From the NCBI RefSeq assembly GCF_021391395.1, contig NZ_CP090059.1, forward strand, positions 3,705,001 through 3,769,000: a DNA stretch of 64,000 nt, written 5' to 3'. The position numbers were made by a program, and so were the translations under genes. This stretch comes from Sphingomonas cannabina (GTDB lineage: Bacteria; Pseudomonadota; Alphaproteobacteria; Sphingomonadales; Sphingomonadaceae). The notes below the pieces were generated by a model. The model was given only the letters and a program-made list of their open reading frames with translations, had not been told where the DNA came from and did no database searches. Positions 21,301 to 28,257 of this stretch are shown here, piece after piece (the first letter of the stretch is position 1; each line of letters starts with the position of its first letter).

Positions 21301-23943
21301 GCCTTGAGCGACGGTCGTCGCGCCGGTGTAGCTGTTGCTGCCGCTGACGACGACTCTGCCCGTGCCCGACTTGGTGAAGCCGATCGTGCCCGTATTGTCG
21401 ACGATCTGCGAGGCGATGGTCAGGGTGCCGGCGCCGTTCTGCTGGACGCCGAGCACGCCGCCGCCCGACGTGCCGGTCAGATTGCCACCGGTGATCGTCT
21501 GGTTGTTGGTCAGAACGGATGGCGCGACGATGATCGATCCGTCCACGCCCAAGGTCTGGCCGCCCGCAATCGTCACCGTTGTCGTGGCGTCGGGGGTCGT
21601 GAACTGTAGGCCGCCGAGCTGAACCGAGCTTCCGACGGTACCGAAGAAGCTGTCGGCATCGCCGTCGCTGTCGGAGATGAACTGGCCGTTCGCCCAGAGC
21701 GACGCGTCGTCCTGATCCGTGTAGTCGGCATCGGTGAAGGCGACGATGTTGCCGCCCACCACTTTGGCATAGTCGGTGCCGTTGACCGTGGCCCAGCCGC
21801 CCAGCGCACCGGCGCCGTTGGTGGTGGTAATCGCCCCCGCAGTCGGGAGCACGAAGTTTGCAAGGCCACCGGTGCGGGTGATTGTCCCTAGGTTCAGCGT
21901 TAGGCTTCCCGCACCTCCCGAAGTGGTCCTGATCGTGTTGTTGCCGCCGGTGATCGTCAGGCCATTGAAGCTTTGGCTGTTGATTTCGCCGGCGGCGCCG
22001 GTGATGGTGAGCGTACCTCCGCCCATGCTGAGCGCCGACGCGCTTGAAAGGATATTACTGGCCGGTAAACCGGCCGGTGAGAAATCAAGGACCAGCGTGC
22101 CGCCGCCGACCGTGGTCGCTCCGGTGTAAGTGCTGGCGCCGGTGAGCGTCAGCGTGCCGGCGCCGAGCTTGGTCAGTCCGCCGGTGCCGACGATGCTGCC
22201 GGCATAGGAGCTGTTCGTGGCGCTACTGACCGTGAGTACGGCGCTTCCGAGCGCAACCGTGCCGCCCGTACCGTTGAGTGTGGGCGTCGCTAGAGCAAAG
22301 CTATTGAGATCGAGAGTACCGCCGTTGACCGTGATTCCGGTTGTCGCCCCGAACGCGCCGGCGCTGCCGGCCCGCAACGTGCCGCCGTTCACGGTTGTCG
22401 CACCGGAATAGGTGTTGGCGCGGGTCAACTCCCAGACGCCCGAACCCTCGCGGGTCAAGCCGCCGACACCGGAAATCTCGCCGGAAAATGTGCTGGTTCC
22501 GGTCGAGCTGCCGCCAAACGTAAGCGTATCGGTCCCACCGGCGACGAACGAGAGGTTGCCGGTAAGATTGAGGCTGCCCGTGCCGTCATTGCGGATCGCG
22601 GTCAGGCCGTTGCTGGTCCAGGCCCGGTTGCTGCTCGCACCGGACCCGGTATAGGATAAGGTGCCTGCAAGAGCGACGTTCGATCCTGCGCCCAGGGAAC
22701 CGTTTACTCCCGAGTCGGAGAGCGCCGTGGCGACGACGACGCCAGCCCCATTTATAGTCGCATTTCCTGTGAAGCTGTTGGCGGTGCCCAGAGTGATTGT
22801 GCGGCCCGACGCGGCAGTGAAGCCAGCTGCGCCGGTGCCGCTGATCACTCCCTGCAGATTGAAGTCGCCGGTGTCGGCGTTGAATTCCGTGGCTTGCAAC
22901 AAAGACATGCCGCCGCTGAGCGTCAGGGCTCCGCTGCCCGAGTTGTTGAACCGGCGGAGCGATCCGCCGCTGAACACCCAGTCGCGGTTCGAGGTGTTGC
23001 CGACGCCCCTATAGGTGATGTTGTCGGGCTGTTGGTCTCCCCTCGTGAATGTAATTGTCCCGCCAGCGCCGAGCGAGCTTGCTTCTCCAACATTGCGAAC
23101 GGAGGTGAAGGTGACGGTCCCGGCAACACCAAAAATACCGTTGAGCGTCACCGTCCCGGTGAAGTTGCTGTTGTCGTTGTTGAGTATGGTCCCGGCACCT
23201 ACGCTGAGGTTGCCCGAACCCGTGTACAGCGCCGATCCCGCGCCGCCGGCAGTTATGGTGAGCAGCGTTCCTGCCCCGATCGACACTGTTCGGTTCTCTG
23301 TCGTGCCCAAATCGACGGTCAATGTTGCGTTGGCCGTGGTCGTGATTGTATTGCTGGCTGCCCCGAACGCGGCGTTGTCGCTGGCGCGCAATGTGCCGCC
23401 GCTCAGCGTTATGCCGCCGCTGAACGTGTTCGCTCCGTCCAGGAATAGGATGCCCGCACCTGCCTTGGTGAGACCGTTCGTGCCGGCAAGAACGGAACTG
23501 ATCGTTGCCGTGCCGGTCACGCCGGTGTTAACGGAGATCGTCGGCGTGGTTCCGGAAAGCGTGAGCGTGTTGCCGGTGAGCTCATAGCCGGCAATGTTGA
23601 AGGTGAGATTGTGCGCGGTGATCGGCACGCCCAGCGTTACCGTGCCGGCGGTGCCGCCGAAGATGGCGTTGTCCAGCAGGAGGTTGTTCCAGGGGGCGTC
23701 ATAGGGGCCGCTTGTGCCATCGGTGTTCGGACTCCAGTTGAGGCCGCTGGTGTCCCAAGTGCCGGTGCCGCCATTGCCGGGCGTGGTGCTATTGGCGTCC
23801 CAGTTCCGGTTCGCGTCCTGCGCTTGCGCGACCGAGGGCAACGTCAGGAGTACCAGGGCGGAAAGCGAGCTCGTGCACAGGAGCCGTGCGGGGAGAATTC
23901 CGGAGCGAACCCCGCGCCCGTTTTTCCGAACCTTGCTGGTCAT
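9337..23943 (-). CDS. Giant autotransporter (PATR-repeat passenger, type Va)
   Basis: A protein of about 4,868 residues from the ATG at 23943 (AGGGGC upstream; a GTG eight codons earlier is the alternative). It has a basic extended signal peptide (LLCTSSLSALVLLTLPSVAQ, cut near AQA-QD). The passenger is a very long beta helix built from passenger-associated transport repeats of the type GAGTLTLTGANTYTGGTT-x-x-xGTL. Five times a longer module interrupts it, beginning with FWDG and running through NWTDATG, ITG-x-LTL, RVGDG and an NDLVNVGGNLTLDGT segment. The last 300 residues are an autotransporter beta domain with SGIWGRMQSSRSRP, YSAGATLTWFGPEGFYVDGR and a terminal IAGLRLAF strand. A pertactin-like linker just before it (DRLVVNGGTAGSTTIDVVNR) probably nucleates folding. 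Expected role: surface adhesion or aggregation. No protease triad or passenger cleavage site was recognised. Confidence 0.93.
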   Translation of the reverse strand: MTSKVRKNGRGVRSGILPARLLCTSSLSALVLLTLPSVAQAQDANRNWDANSTTPGNGGTGTWDTSGLNWSPNTDGTSGPYDAPWNNLLLDNAIFGGTAGTVTLGVPITAHNLTFNIAGYELTGNTLTLSGTTPTISVNTGVTGTATISSVLAGTNGLTKAGAGILFLDGANTFSGGITLSGGTLRASDNAAFGAASNTITTTANATLTVDLGTTENRTVSIGAGTLLTITAGGAGSALYTGSGNLSVGAGTILNNDNSNFTGTVTLNGIFGVAGTVTFTSVRNVGEASSLGAGGTITFTRGDQQPDNITYRGVGNTSNRDWVFSGGSLRRFNNSGSGALTLSGGMSLLQATEFNADTGDFNLQGVISGTGAAGFTAASGRTITLGTANSFTGNATINGAGVVVATALSDSGVNGSLGAGSNVALAGTLSYTGSGASSNRAWTSNGLTAIRNDGTGSLNLTGNLSFVAGGTDTLTFGGSSTGTSTFSGEISGVGGLTREGSGVWELTRANTYSGATTVNGGTLRAGSAGAFGATTGITVNGGTLDLNSFALATPTLNGTGGTVALGSAVLTVSSATNSSYAGSIVGTGGLTKLGAGTLTLTGASTYTGATTVGGGTLVLDFSPAGLPASNILSSASALSMGGGTLTITGAAGEINSQSFNGLTITGGNNTIRTTSGGAGSLTLNLGTITRTGGLANFVLPTAGAITTTNGAGALGGWATVNGTDYAKVVGGNIVAFTDADYTDQDDASLWANGQFISDSDGDADSFFGTVGSSVQLGGLQFTTPDATTTVTIAGGQTLGVDGSIIVAPSVLTNNQTITGGNLTGTSGGGVLGVQQNGAGTLTIASQIVDNTGTIGFTKSGTGRVVVSGSNSYTGATTVAQGTLSVNSIGNGNAASAVGASTADASNLVIQGATLEYTGGTTISDRGFTLTRSGATTAGTISITGAAANLTFSGQVTSPDAAGLTKIGDGTLTLTNAGSDYTGITTISDGTLAISSIGNGGGASTLGASSAASTNLVLQTGGELEYTGGTASTNRGFTLGTGGGAIDVAQGSTTLTVSGVAAGTGTLSKSGAGTLILSGVNTYSGGTIVNAGILRAGSTQAFGTGTMTVNAGGTLDVNNQSLTIGSLAGSGTVTNLGTSALTLSGGTSTFSGVIGGSGALIRTGAGVQTFSGCNNTYTGATTINSGTISTDCLADGSFASGIGASGNASSNLVFIGGRLTYTGANVSIDRGFTLQSGNNFLNVNDPAASLEFEGVVTGAGTLNKEGAGTLVLSGANTHTGNIRVFAGVLRAGADNAFGPQGYMTLDNTAGVLLDLNDNDAVVTALIGGGANGGNIDLGSGTLTISAVDVRSYAGAISGTGDLVMTANVNNVGRVQELTSCSSTYDGTTTVSSGVLAVSCLNIGGAASSIGDSGAAAGNLVLNGGTLRYIGAGGSTDRLFTLGASSGSKIEASGTGALAFTNTGAIAFDSPGTAQTIRLGGTNTANNSFALQITDNGSGVTSFTKEDAGTWILTNTGSTYTGVTSILGGVLGVDKLADGGQASSIGRSGLDATNLVIGSGSTLRYTGAGDSTNRLFTLQTGVSFIESSGTGAITFTNTGTMGFQGNGTRIFALGGTNTDVNIMGVSITDGTGGATTVAKNDTGNWYLTGNSTYTGPTNINAGTLFIGNGGTTGSITSSIVNVTGFGALGFNRSDTVTYAGTIQGSGGVTQAGTGTTILTGNSTYTGGTTISAGTLQLGNGGATGSIGGSIANSGTLAFNRNDAYTFGGTITGTGTIAQIGTGTTTLTAANTAGAATISAGTLNVNGALTTQTVAMTGTSTLNVNATMGAAAGGIATFTGDTGASTININSGGTLRAAGDLGGGRDVINVTGALNTGAGTLSLGDGNDTLVFNDPGTFSGSVAGGTGTDALQVNNANFRALNGANVTGFETLTKTLGGILTLTGDHSYVNGVTVAAGRMEIGDGTATGTLVGDIANSGTLRFNRAGTSTYAGAISGTGFVQHNGSGTTIFTGSSTYTGATGINAGTLLINGNQSGATGLTSVASGATLGGTGTIGGNVNILNGGTLAAGSNGVGTLTINGNLTLANTTQLNFEFGQANVPGGLLNDLVNVGGNLTLDGTLNVTQSAGGTFGPGVYRMFNYGGTLTDNGVTVGSPGYLVQTSVANQVNLVNSAGLTLSFWDGDAGPRADGVINGGSGTWRAAGDVNWTDNTGIFAAPFANTSFAIFQGTGGTVAVDNTNGPVQAVGMQFAANGYTIQGGDLTLVDDSGQAGLQSTIRVGDGTPAGAGYTATIASNLSGTTQLVKTDAGTLVLSGTNTYTGGTAINGGTLSISADANLGDATGGLSINGGTLNTTATFGSNRAVDLAGAGTFLTDAATTLTLNGAVSGAGALTKDGAGALVLTAANSYAGGTTVSAGTLQIGNGGTTGSIAGNVANSGTLAFNRSDGAIFAGTISGTGAIDQAGTGATILTADSSYTGGTTISQGMLQLGNGGTSGSIVGNVANQGTLTFNRSSDYSFAGTISGTGTVRQEGTGTTILTAANSYTGSTVISSGTLLINGNQTAAVGATNVLGGGALGGIGTIGGDVFVGGGATLTPGDATGPGTLHVNGNLGFSPNAVLAYEFGQSNVVGGPLNDLTEVAGDLALDGTIDVTVSPGGSFGPGLYRVISYGGALTNNGLDVGTMPAGSTVAVQTSIDGQVNLVNAAGGTFNFWDGAAPANESNNSVDGGDGTWQNSSGNNDWTATDGAASGAYTDASFAIFAAAAGTVDIDNSLGAVTASGLQFASDGYTITGQNLTLVGPESVIRVGDGTAAGLGMTATLDTRIFGATQLVKADLGTLVLTRANTYSGGTRIDAGTLRISGDTQLGDAAGALSLNGGTLNTTTAMASGRSVNLLGTGTLLTDAGTSLTLFGSVSGAGGFTKAGTGILMLTGNNSFGGDVAVTAGQMFVNGDQSAATGAMSVASGATLSGSGIIGGNVALADGAALDPGGTLFSVGTLTINGNLALSSGSVLDFQFGEANVAGGTLNDLVNVGGNLTLDGTINVSVPASGSFGPGIYRVFNYGGSLTDSGLALGTLPGGSAVSVQTAVAGQVNLVNTAGLTLSFWDGDAGPKNDGAVNGGNGVWRVGGGSNDWTDATGAVNADYAQNTFAIFSAAPGTVTVDNAGGNVLASGMQFASDGYTVTGGPLTLTGAQAIVQVGDGSVAGASFTATIASELTGSAGLVKTDAGRLILTGTNSYTGGTTIDGGTLQIGNGGATGSITGDIDNEGALVVDRSGTLNLDGTISGTGSLTKRGSGVLTLTGINSYSGGTLVDSGTVQISSDANLGDVAGTLSLQGGTLQAGASFTSARDILVGSPDSNRIDTQGFDVTLTGTIGNGANNQAGNFLDKIGSGTLTLTGVNTYANRTVIAGGTLALAGAGTIGAGNLVVGAGTVFDISQADVGARVIQLNSGPAGTIALGSKTLTLGFGNSFSDWSGTITDGGIGGGTGGSVVVAAPNGAVRFFEANSYTGGTTVLSGSFELIGNGSLYAGGAVDVKAGGAFSIAGLAGPGTTIGDLSGAGAVALGGKTLTFGTSNSTALSGAITGTGGALVKTGTGTFTMSGANSYTGTTDVTAGTLLVNGNQSAATGLTSVASGATLGGTGTIGGDVVIADGATLTPGAGGAGALTINGDLSLGAGSQLAFEFGRANAPGDPLNDVVNVGGDLTLDGTLNVAVTPSGAFDIGLYRIANYAGTLTDNGLALGTLPAGADVFVQTAVANQVNLINVGGATLNFWDGAAGPKFNGAVDGGDGVWQAGTGNDNWADATGAVNAPFDDGAFAIFTGTAGTVTIDNGLGAVTASGLQFAANGYTIAGDALTLTGPQSVIRVGDGTAGGAGYTATIASELAGNTQLVKTDLGTLVLTGANSYTGGTAINGGTVRIASDANLGAASGGLSFNGGALNTTASFSSGRSVDLADAGTLLTDAGTTLTLTGAVSGAGSLTKSGAGTLVLSGTGAYAGATSVAAGALLVNGNYAGATGATTVAAGASLGGTGTIGGDVTLADGATLTPGAGGAGTLTVGGNLSLSAGTTLAYEFGQAGVAGGALNDLVNIGGDLILDGTIDVTVPTGGAFDVGVYRVFNYGGTLTNNGLTLGTLPGGSNVAVQTSIAGQVNLVNSAGLALGFWDGAAGPKNDGVIQGGNGIWQASAGNDNWTNAGGTVNAAYSDGAFAVFGGTGGTVTVDNGLGQVTAAGLQFAANGYTITGGSIALTGPQSTIRVGDGSTAGAGFTATINAALSGDTQLIKTDAGTLVLGGTNSYTGGTAINGGTVRIAADANLGAAAGGVSLDGGTLAISASLASGRAVTLAGAGTISTADATTFTLGGQLTGTGALTKAGAGTLLLTGDSSGYTGATTVAAGTLAVTGKLGSAVAVNGGSRLEGTGAVGSVANAGIVAPGQGGFGTLTVGGSYTGSGGRLEIETVLGGDSSQTDRLVVNGGTAGSTTIDVVNRGGLGAQTVEGIKIIDVTGTSDGSFTLNGDYVFQGDPAVIAGAYGYRLYKGGVAIPTDGDWYLRSALLNPPSQPNEPQAPLYQPGVPIYEAYGQTLLTLTEVGTLQQRIGNRQWAETESGKPSGIWGRMQSSRSRPNAAFSTSLSDVNVDSWKLEVGADHVLSERSDGASLVLGVLGGYGEAIASIGSIYGNGSIKTKGYSAGATLTWFGPEGFYVDGRAQVTWFDSKLRSTVLGTLADGNNGTGQAYSVEVGKRSSVGRTLSVTPQIQVVYQTVKFDRFTDPNGALVSSDLGDSLKTRWGLSVDRQDARSHLYGVANLSYEWLDGTVTDVSGTPIARQNHRLWGELGLGGSLLIGDRLTLFTETSANTALNDFAKSYSLKAIAGLRLAF
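11380..17430 (-). repeat. Five divergent ~1.2-2 kb modules inside the autotransporter
   Basis: The FWDG-containing segment recurs near 11.4, 12.6, 14.6, 15.8 and 17.4 kb. Each copy is followed by the same order of motifs (NxWTDxTG, FAIF, VDN, GLQFAANGYTI, IRVGDG, QLVKTD, NSYTGGTAINGGT). Spacings are about 1.16, 2.0, 1.17 and 1.6 kb. The extra length in the longer intervals is additional beta-helix rungs, which suggests growth by unequal recombination. Confidence 0.7.
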
Positions 23944-24390
23944 CTGGCAGCCCCTTTTTGCACGCACACAGCCCCACCACGGCGAATTTCAGCCATTGGT
24001 CAGCACATTCTCGAATGGGATTTTTCCTGGGAGCGTGCGATCTACGAGCACGGTGTCGATCCAGCGTACCCCCGCAGCGCTATATCAGCCGCTCATAGCC
24101 CCCCCTGGCAGCCCCGCTAGCTCTTGCGAGCCCGGAGGCTTTGCGTCCTGCCGTCACCGGCAGTTTGCCCTTTCAGCGCATCGTTGCTCGCAACTCCCGC
24201 CGCTCAGTGCGCGTGCCGTTCGTCGCGAGCTCCGAACAGCCAATTGGCGCAATTTCGGCCAACGATCCGCCGAACACTAGACACGCCTTATCTTATCAAT
24301 TCGTTACAATGCGCGTGTCAAGAACTGTTCAGCAGGTTTCGCCCGTAGCCGTTTGTAAACAGATGTAAACTGACAAGGTTATTAGTTAGC
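23944..24390. other. Upstream region of the autotransporter
   Basis: No gene is evident. The segment presumably holds the leftward promoter of the autotransporter. Around 24290-24390 it is clearly AT-richer and contains two GTAAAC motifs 11 bases apart (TTTGTAAACAGATGTAAACT), which might be an operator or part of a rightward promoter for the small frame at 24391. Confidence 0.4.
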
Positions 24391-24552
24391 ATGCATGCAA
24401 AGATAGCTGACCGGCAGGTCACGCGGGAAACTGCCCAGCGGCTCATGGGCCGCAAGCCGAAGGCAGGTTTCAAGCTCGACAGTGTTCAAAGCGTACGCCT
24501 TCCGGGCCGGACACGGAGGACGCCGTCCGCTGCGTTGGAGCTGCGGTGCTGA
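24391..24552 (+). CDS. Possible 53-residue basic protein
   Basis: An ATG at 24391 opens 53 codons: MHAKIADRQVTRETAQRLMG, then RKPKAGFKLDSVQSVRLPGR and a short C-terminus. It is basic and probably helical at the start. It is preceded by an AT-rich stretch that could be a promoter, and is followed 34 bases later by a strong hairpin with a U-rich tail in this orientation. There is no good ribosome site and no recognised family, so it may be a small gene, a broken regulator or noncoding. Confidence 0.35.
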   Translation: MHAKIADRQVTRETAQRLMGRKPKAGFKLDSVQSVRLPGRTRRTPSAALELRC

Positions 24553-24585
24553 CAGAATCGCCCCGTCGGTAGTCGTCGCGGCGGG

Positions 24586-24610
24586 TGGGCTCGGCCGATG
24601 GCCGAGCCCA
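24586..24610. terminator. Strong terminator hairpin between 24.55 kb frame and groEL
   Basis: A perfect 11-bp inverted repeat (TGGGCTCGGCC / GGCCGAGCCCA) with a 3-base loop lies ten bases beyond the groEL stop codon. It is the likely groEL terminator. On the plus strand it is followed by TTCTTGTT, so it may also work rightward. Confidence 0.75.
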
Positions 24611-24620
24611 TTCTTGTTGA

Positions 24621-26243
<1,623 letters not shown>

Positions 26244-26277
26244 TCAAATCACTCCTTTTCTTGCCAATCGGTTGAAG

Positions 26278-26592
26278 TCAGGCAGCCTTGCGCAGCTCCG
26301 CGGCCGTCTCGATCACGCCGAGGATGTCGCTTTCCTTCATGATGAGCAGCTCCTCGCCGTCGATCTTGACCTCGGTGCCGGACCATTTGCCGAACAGGAT
26401 GCGATCGCCGGGCTCGACCGACAGCGCGACGAGCTTGCCGCTGTCATCGCGCGCGCCCGCGCCGACGGCGACGACTTCGCCCTCCTGCGGTTTTTCCTTC
26501 GCAGTGTCGGGAATGATGATGCCGCCCGCGGTCTTCTCCTCGGCCTCGATGCGACGGACGAGCACGCGGTCGTGCAAGGGACGGAAATGCAT
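26278..26592 (-). CDS. groES: Co-chaperonin GroES
   Basis: A 104-residue lid of the GroEL cage. The ATG at 26592 is chosen because GGAGG lies eight bases upstream and the protein then begins [20 protein letters not shown] as in the family. The mobile loop [18 protein letters not shown], the roof-loop region and the C-terminal core SDILGVIE are present. It carries about ten additional residues (TAAELRKAA) beyond the usual end. It is first in the groES-groEL operon, controlled by the promoter and CIRCE-like element at 26706-26735. Confidence 0.96.
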   Translation of the reverse strand: MHFRPLHDRVLVRRIEAEEKTAGGIIIPDTAKEKPQEGEVVAVGAGARDDSGKLVALSVEPGDRILFGKWSGTEVKIDGEELLIMKESDILGVIETAAELRKAA

Positions 26593-26705
26593 CTGCAAAA
26601 CCTCCATTTGCCAGCAATGTTCGTGAAGGGTCGCCGCCCGAATGCGGCACGGCGACCGCGGGCGCCGGAGGAAACGGACAGCCGCTTCCGGACACCCGCA
26701 GCGCC

Positions 26706-26735
26706 TATTTAGCACTCTGGCCCAGCGACTGCCAA
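26706..26735 (-). promoter_or_regulatory. groES promoter with overlapping CIRCE-like operator
   Basis: On the plus strand TTAGCACTC (26709-26717) is followed after exactly nine bases by GACTGCCAA (26727-26735). The CIRCE operator of the HrcA repressor is TTAGCACTC-N9-GAGTGCTAA, so the left arm is perfect and the right arm matches 7 of 9. On the minus strand TTGGCA (-35) and TAAATA (-10) lie 18 bases apart and overlap the operator, about 115 bases upstream of groES. Confidence 0.75.
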
Positions 26736-26847
26736 GAGGGATTCTTACGTGATCTTGAGCTTGAAGCTGATGATAAGGTTCAACAAATTACCTGCTCGGG
26801 CGTTCGTGCCCGAGGAAAAGGAGCGACTGAAGGAAGGAGGTTATCGC

Positions 26848-27084
26848 GTGTCGAACAGCGCTCGGCTTCCATTCAAGAGTCCGAAGGACGTTCTCACACA
26901 CTCGGCGATCATGCCCGAGGTCAAACGCATGGTGCTCGCCTCCTGGGCATCCGACCGATTTGCGGTCGAGTCCCAGCCGGCGCTACGCAAGCCGCCTGAG
27001 TTGCCGCATCCGGTTCCGGTTGACGATGTGCTCGCGGCTCTTCGCCAGCTCGACAGGCCGGAGGAAGGAGCGAGGGTCCAGTGA
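26848..27084 (+). CDS. Small conserved protein coupled to usg
   Basis: A 78-residue protein from the GTG at 26848, chosen because AAGGAGG lies eight bases upstream. Upstream in-frame starts give a non-family N-terminus. It reads SPKDVLTHSAIMPEVKRMVL then ASWASDRFAVESQPALRKPP and ends with VDDVLAALRQLD. This resembles a small alphaproteobacterial family of unknown function with the core LASWASDxxAVESxPALR, often next to stress genes. The stop overlaps the start of usg (GTGA), implying coupled translation. It is divergent from groES; the 112 bases between hold both promoters. Confidence 0.7.
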   Translation: MSNSARLPFKSPKDVLTHSAIMPEVKRMVLASWASDRFAVESQPALRKPPELPHPVPVDDVLAALRQLDRPEEGARVQ

Positions 27085-27350
27085 CCGATCGTGCCCTTCT
27101 GGTCCAACTCGAAGGCTATGGGCTGACGCTGGCGGAAATCCACTATCACCGTCCCGACGCGCCGTCGCTGCTGCAGCTGTTCGTCTGGCAGGAATATGAT
27201 CTGGCGCCCGATTTTCCGGTGCTGCTGGATTTCCTCGATCACTGGCGCCGCGAGATCGAGGCGGCGCTCCATTCGGTGCGGATCGAGCACGAGCGGTTGA
27301 TCCGGCCGACGGAGTGGCGGGCGGTCGACGGGGTCATCTCGATTCAATGA
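27081..27350 (+). CDS. usg: Usg family protein
   Basis: An 89-residue protein starting at the GTG at 27081 within the stop of the previous gene. It reads LEGYGLTLAEIHYHRPDAPS, LLQLFVWQEYDLAPDFPVLL and DFLDHWRREIEAALHSVRI. This matches the Usg family of alphaproteobacteria, first noted beside trp genes in Caulobacter, with the invariant core QxFVWQ-x-x-D-x-AP-x-FP-x-L-x-x-FL-x-x-W. Its function is not established. There is no trp gene here, and its position between groESL and hsp20 suggests a stress-linked copy. Confidence 0.85.
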   Translation: MTDRALLVQLEGYGLTLAEIHYHRPDAPSLLQLFVWQEYDLAPDFPVLLDFLDHWRREIEAALHSVRIEHERLIRPTEWRAVDGVISIQ

Positions 27351-27446
27351 AAGCGGCCTGATCGGGGCGCCCGCATGAGCAAGCGCGCCGGCGCTACGAT
27401 CGGCTTCCCAGATCCCTTTCCGATGATGAAAGGAGGCGTCCCGACC

Positions 27447-27474
27447 CTTGAAAATCATTTGACCTTAACCAGAT
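27447..27474 (+). promoter_or_regulatory. Candidate sigma-32 promoter of hsp20
   Basis: CTTGAAA (27447-27453) matches the heat-shock -35 element exactly. Thirteen bases later AACCAGAT partly matches the -10 consensus CCCCATNT (4 of 7 defined positions). The location about 95 bases before the hsp20 start leaves room for the structured leader. Confidence 0.55.
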
Positions 27475-27483
27475 AACCAACGC

Positions 27484-27572
27484 CGGATGCCGGCACGGAT
27501 CCGGCATGGAGAGCGTCCGCTCTCTCGGGCGCATCTTCATAGACTCGTTGCTCATAGGAGGACTTGGATATG
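27484..27572 (+). promoter_or_regulatory. ROSE-like RNA thermometer in hsp20 leader
   Basis: The leader contains a hairpin ATGCCGG/CCGGCAT (27487-27507) and a second hairpin GAGAGC/GCTCTC (27509-27524). At its 3' end TTGCT (27548-27552) is closely followed by the ribosome site AGGAGG (27556-27561). In ROSE elements of alphaproteobacterial small heat-shock genes, a U-(U/C)-G-C-U stretch pairs imperfectly with AGGA and hides the ribosome site at low temperature. The architecture fits; pairing energies were not computed. Confidence 0.6.
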
Positions 27573-28061
27573 AGGACCAATTACGACTTCACGCCGTTCC
27601 GGCGCTCGACCGTCGGCTTCGACCGATTGTTCGACCTGCTCGAGAACGGCCTCACTTCGCAGATCGCCGACGGCTATCCGCCGTTCGACCTCGTCCGCGA
27701 CGGCGAGGACCGCTACCGCATCGACATGGCGGTGGCCGGCTTCCGCCCCGACGAGATCGAGGTGACCGCGCATCAGAACATGCTGACGGTCAGCGGCCGC
27801 AAGCAGGACAGCGACGACAGCCGTTACATCCATCGCGGCATCGCCGCGCGCGACTTCGAGCGCCGCTTCGGCTTGGCGGACTATGTCCAGGTGAAGAACG
27901 CGGACCTTCGGGACGGCATGCTCTCGATCGAGTTGGTGCGCGAGATTCCCGAGGCGATGAAGCCGCGCAAGATCGCGATCGGCTCAAGCGGCGGAAGCGC
28001 GCGTCGTATCGAGGACACCTCGAAGGCGACAACTGAAGCCAGGCAACTCGAAGCTGCCTAA
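27570..28061 (+). CDS. Small heat-shock protein, Hsp20/IbpA family
   Basis: A 163-residue ATP-independent holdase. The ATG at 27570 is eight bases after AGGAGG; a TTG two codons earlier is possible but poorly placed. The N-terminus FTPFRRSTVGFDRLFDLLEN is typical of IbpA-class proteins. The alpha-crystallin domain covers about residues 33-135 (YPPFDLVRDGEDRYRIDMAV, then GIAARDFERRFGLADYVQVK and LRDGMLSIEL). The C-terminal anchor motif I-x-I appears as KIAIG. It would bind unfolding proteins in the cytosol and pass them to DnaK/GroEL. Expression is probably induced by heat through both a sigma-32-like promoter and the leader structure. A terminator follows at 28069. Confidence 0.92.
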   Translation: MRTNYDFTPFRRSTVGFDRLFDLLENGLTSQIADGYPPFDLVRDGEDRYRIDMAVAGFRPDEIEVTAHQNMLTVSGRKQDSDDSRYIHRGIAARDFERRFGLADYVQVKNADLRDGMLSIELVREIPEAMKPRKIAIGSSGGSARRIEDTSKATTEARQLEAA

Positions 28062-28068
28062 GACGACC

Positions 28069-28095
28069 GGGTCCGCCGCTCCGGGCGGCGGGCCC
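28069..28095 (+). terminator. Terminator of hsp20
   Basis: A 10-bp GC-rich stem (GGGTCCGCCG / CGGCGGGCCC, one G-U pair) with a 7-base loop begins eight bases beyond the hsp20 stop and is followed by ATTTG. It is stable, with a short U-rich tail. Confidence 0.65.
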
Positions 28096-28257
28096 ATTTG
28101 CTCGTACCGCGGAATGTCCAAGCCTTTATCGCTAGCGACGGGCAGCCTCTGAAGAATGAGGTCGGTCGACGTAAACGAACCTCTTATTCCTTCTCAGCCG
28201 ATGCCGTCCGCTACCCGGCAGGTGTATGCGAGAGGCGCACAAGCGCGTACTTCACCC

